Translations under genes and position numbers: made by a program | Assembly: GCA_937875615.1 (NCBI GenBank) | Contig: CALNBU010000364.1 | Location: 1 to 12,385, forward strand | Length of the DNA stretch: 12,385 bases | Reading direction: 5' to 3' | Origin: an uncultured Archangium sp. | GTDB taxonomy: Bacteria; Myxococcota; Myxococcia; Myxococcales; Myxococcaceae | The notes under the pieces: generated by a model | Told to the model about the DNA's origin: nothing | Seen by the model: the letters and a program-made list of their open reading frames with translations, nothing else | The model's database searches: none | Part shown: in pieces, positions 11,752 to 12,385 of the stretch | How positions within the stretch are numbered: the first letter of the stretch is position 1 | How the letters are laid out: every line of letters starts with the position of its first letter

Positions 11752-12385
11752 ATGAAAATCTCTTCCTGGCTGATCATCGGCGCGCTGTCCGGCTTCACGG
11801 CGGCGTTGGGTGTGTCCTGCGGTACCTCGAGCGGCTGCGACGCCTCCTCCTGCGCCAACGGGTGCTGCGATGAGAGCGACCGCTGCGTGACCAACCCCAG
11901 CGTTCAGGCCTGCGGCACGTCCGGCAACGCCTGCGTCGCCTGCACCATCGGCGCCAGCTGCGTGTTCGGCAGCTGCATCGCCAACAACCAGGGCACCGGT
12001 GGAGGCTCCGCCTGGGGAACGGGCGGCGGGGCGGGCGGAGGGAGCGCCGTGGACCCCGGCTGCGCGGAGCTGGTGGAGGCGCGCGACGACTTCTTCGACG
12101 GGCAGGCCACCTGTGAGAGCGCCCTGTCCGAGCCGACGCTGGCCGCCCGCTGCGCCTCGGCGCCCTGCACCAACACCGACCGCGCCGCGCTGACGCTGCT
12201 GACCAGCTGCATCAGGAACGCGCCCGTCTGCCTGGTCGGCGAGGAGGCCGCTGCCTCCGCGGCCTGGTTTCAGTGTCTCAACACGGCCTCTCTCCAGCTC
12301 TCGGCGTCCTGCCGGGCGGCGCTCTTCGATGACGCCAGCGGTGGCGGCGCGGGCGGCGGCAATGGCAGCGGGGGCGGGACGGGTG
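11752..12385 (+). CDS. Cys-rich, Gly-linked surface protein (3' partial)
   Basis: The frame is open from ATG 11752 to the right edge; 211 residues are visible and no stop is reached. The N-terminus MKISSWLIIGALSGFTAALGVSC is a signal peptide, possibly of lipoprotein type with Cys23 lipidated, although the box (GVSC) is imperfect. Residues 23-75 hold eleven cysteines in a compact module including CANGCCDESDRC, followed by a Gly-rich linker (82-99). A helical domain (101-195) has eight more cysteines, for example C134-x4-C139 and C153-x6-C160. A second Gly-rich linker begins at 197, so further domains probably follow. Such Cys modules joined by Gly linkers are typical of exported myxobacterial proteins. 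There is no clear Shine-Dalgarno sequence. The sigma-54-type element upstream suggests signal-dependent expression. Function unknown. Confidence 0.8.
   Translation, partial: MKISSWLIIGALSGFTAALGVSCGTSSGCDASSCANGCCDESDRCVTNPSVQACGTSGNACVACTIGASCVFGSCIANNQGTGGGSAWGTGGGAGGGSAVDPGCAELVEARDDFFDGQATCESALSEPTLAARCASAPCTNTDRAALTLLTSCIRNAPVCLVGEEAAASAAWFQCLNTASLQLSASCRAALFDDASGGGAGGGNGSGGGTG

Noticed and set aside
11904..12212. Minus-strand 102-codon frame opposite the right-edge Cys-rich protein
   Set aside because: Pro/Ala-rich antisense shadow. The plus frame has a signal peptide, regular cysteines and a promoter candidate.

Overview
The window is high-GC, gene-dense bacterial DNA, almost certainly from a myxobacterium (Myxococcota, Myxococcaceae-like). 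The main evidence is a DUF2378/TIGR02265 protein, a family restricted to myxobacteria. Supporting evidence is the Cys-rich and Gly-rich secreted proteins at both edges, a TonB/AgmX-like two-cysteine periplasmic protein and a sigma-54-type promoter. I place 16 protein genes (two run off the window), no rRNA, tRNA, CRISPR or insertion sequence, and no gene-free stretch longer than about 130 bases. Assignments come from reading the sequence and recalling family motifs; no database search was run.

Layout. (1) 1-251: the 3' end of a secreted Cys-rich repeat protein. (2) 253-2126, minus strand: argG (argininosuccinate synthase), translationally overlapped with a DUF2378 gene. (3) 2195-2913, plus: a one-helix membrane peptide and an OsmC-family protein whose 3' end overlaps the convergent DUF1636 gene (2847-3173, minus). 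(4) 3266-3833, minus: rpsN-rpmB, the cysteine-motif-free S14 and L28, read from a divergent region with two perfect inverted repeats. (5) 3940-4684, plus: a Lys-rich basic protein with an internal repeat, then a small lipoprotein with a mirror-symmetric cysteine pattern. (6) 4689-6499, minus: maiA-hpd, two steps of tyrosine degradation. (7) 6607-6993, plus: a small exported protein. (8) 7015-11195, minus: an operon of two MacB/FtsX-type ABC permeases, one with a very large extracytoplasmic domain, plus a cytoplasmic cyclophilin. (9) 11265-11624, plus: a DUF1304 membrane protein. (10) 11752-end, plus: a Cys-rich, Gly-linked surface protein behind a good sigma-54 -24/-12 element.

Most of this is ordinary chromosomal housekeeping plus lineage-specific envelope genes. 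The points most worth following are the oversized permease without a nearby ATPase, the cysteine-free S14/L28 pair with its two operator-like palindromes, the sigma-54 element before the Cys-rich protein, the mirror-cysteine lipoprotein and the OsmC read-through tail. I do not see a clearly new multi-gene system; the permease-permease-cyclophilin operon is the nearest candidate.
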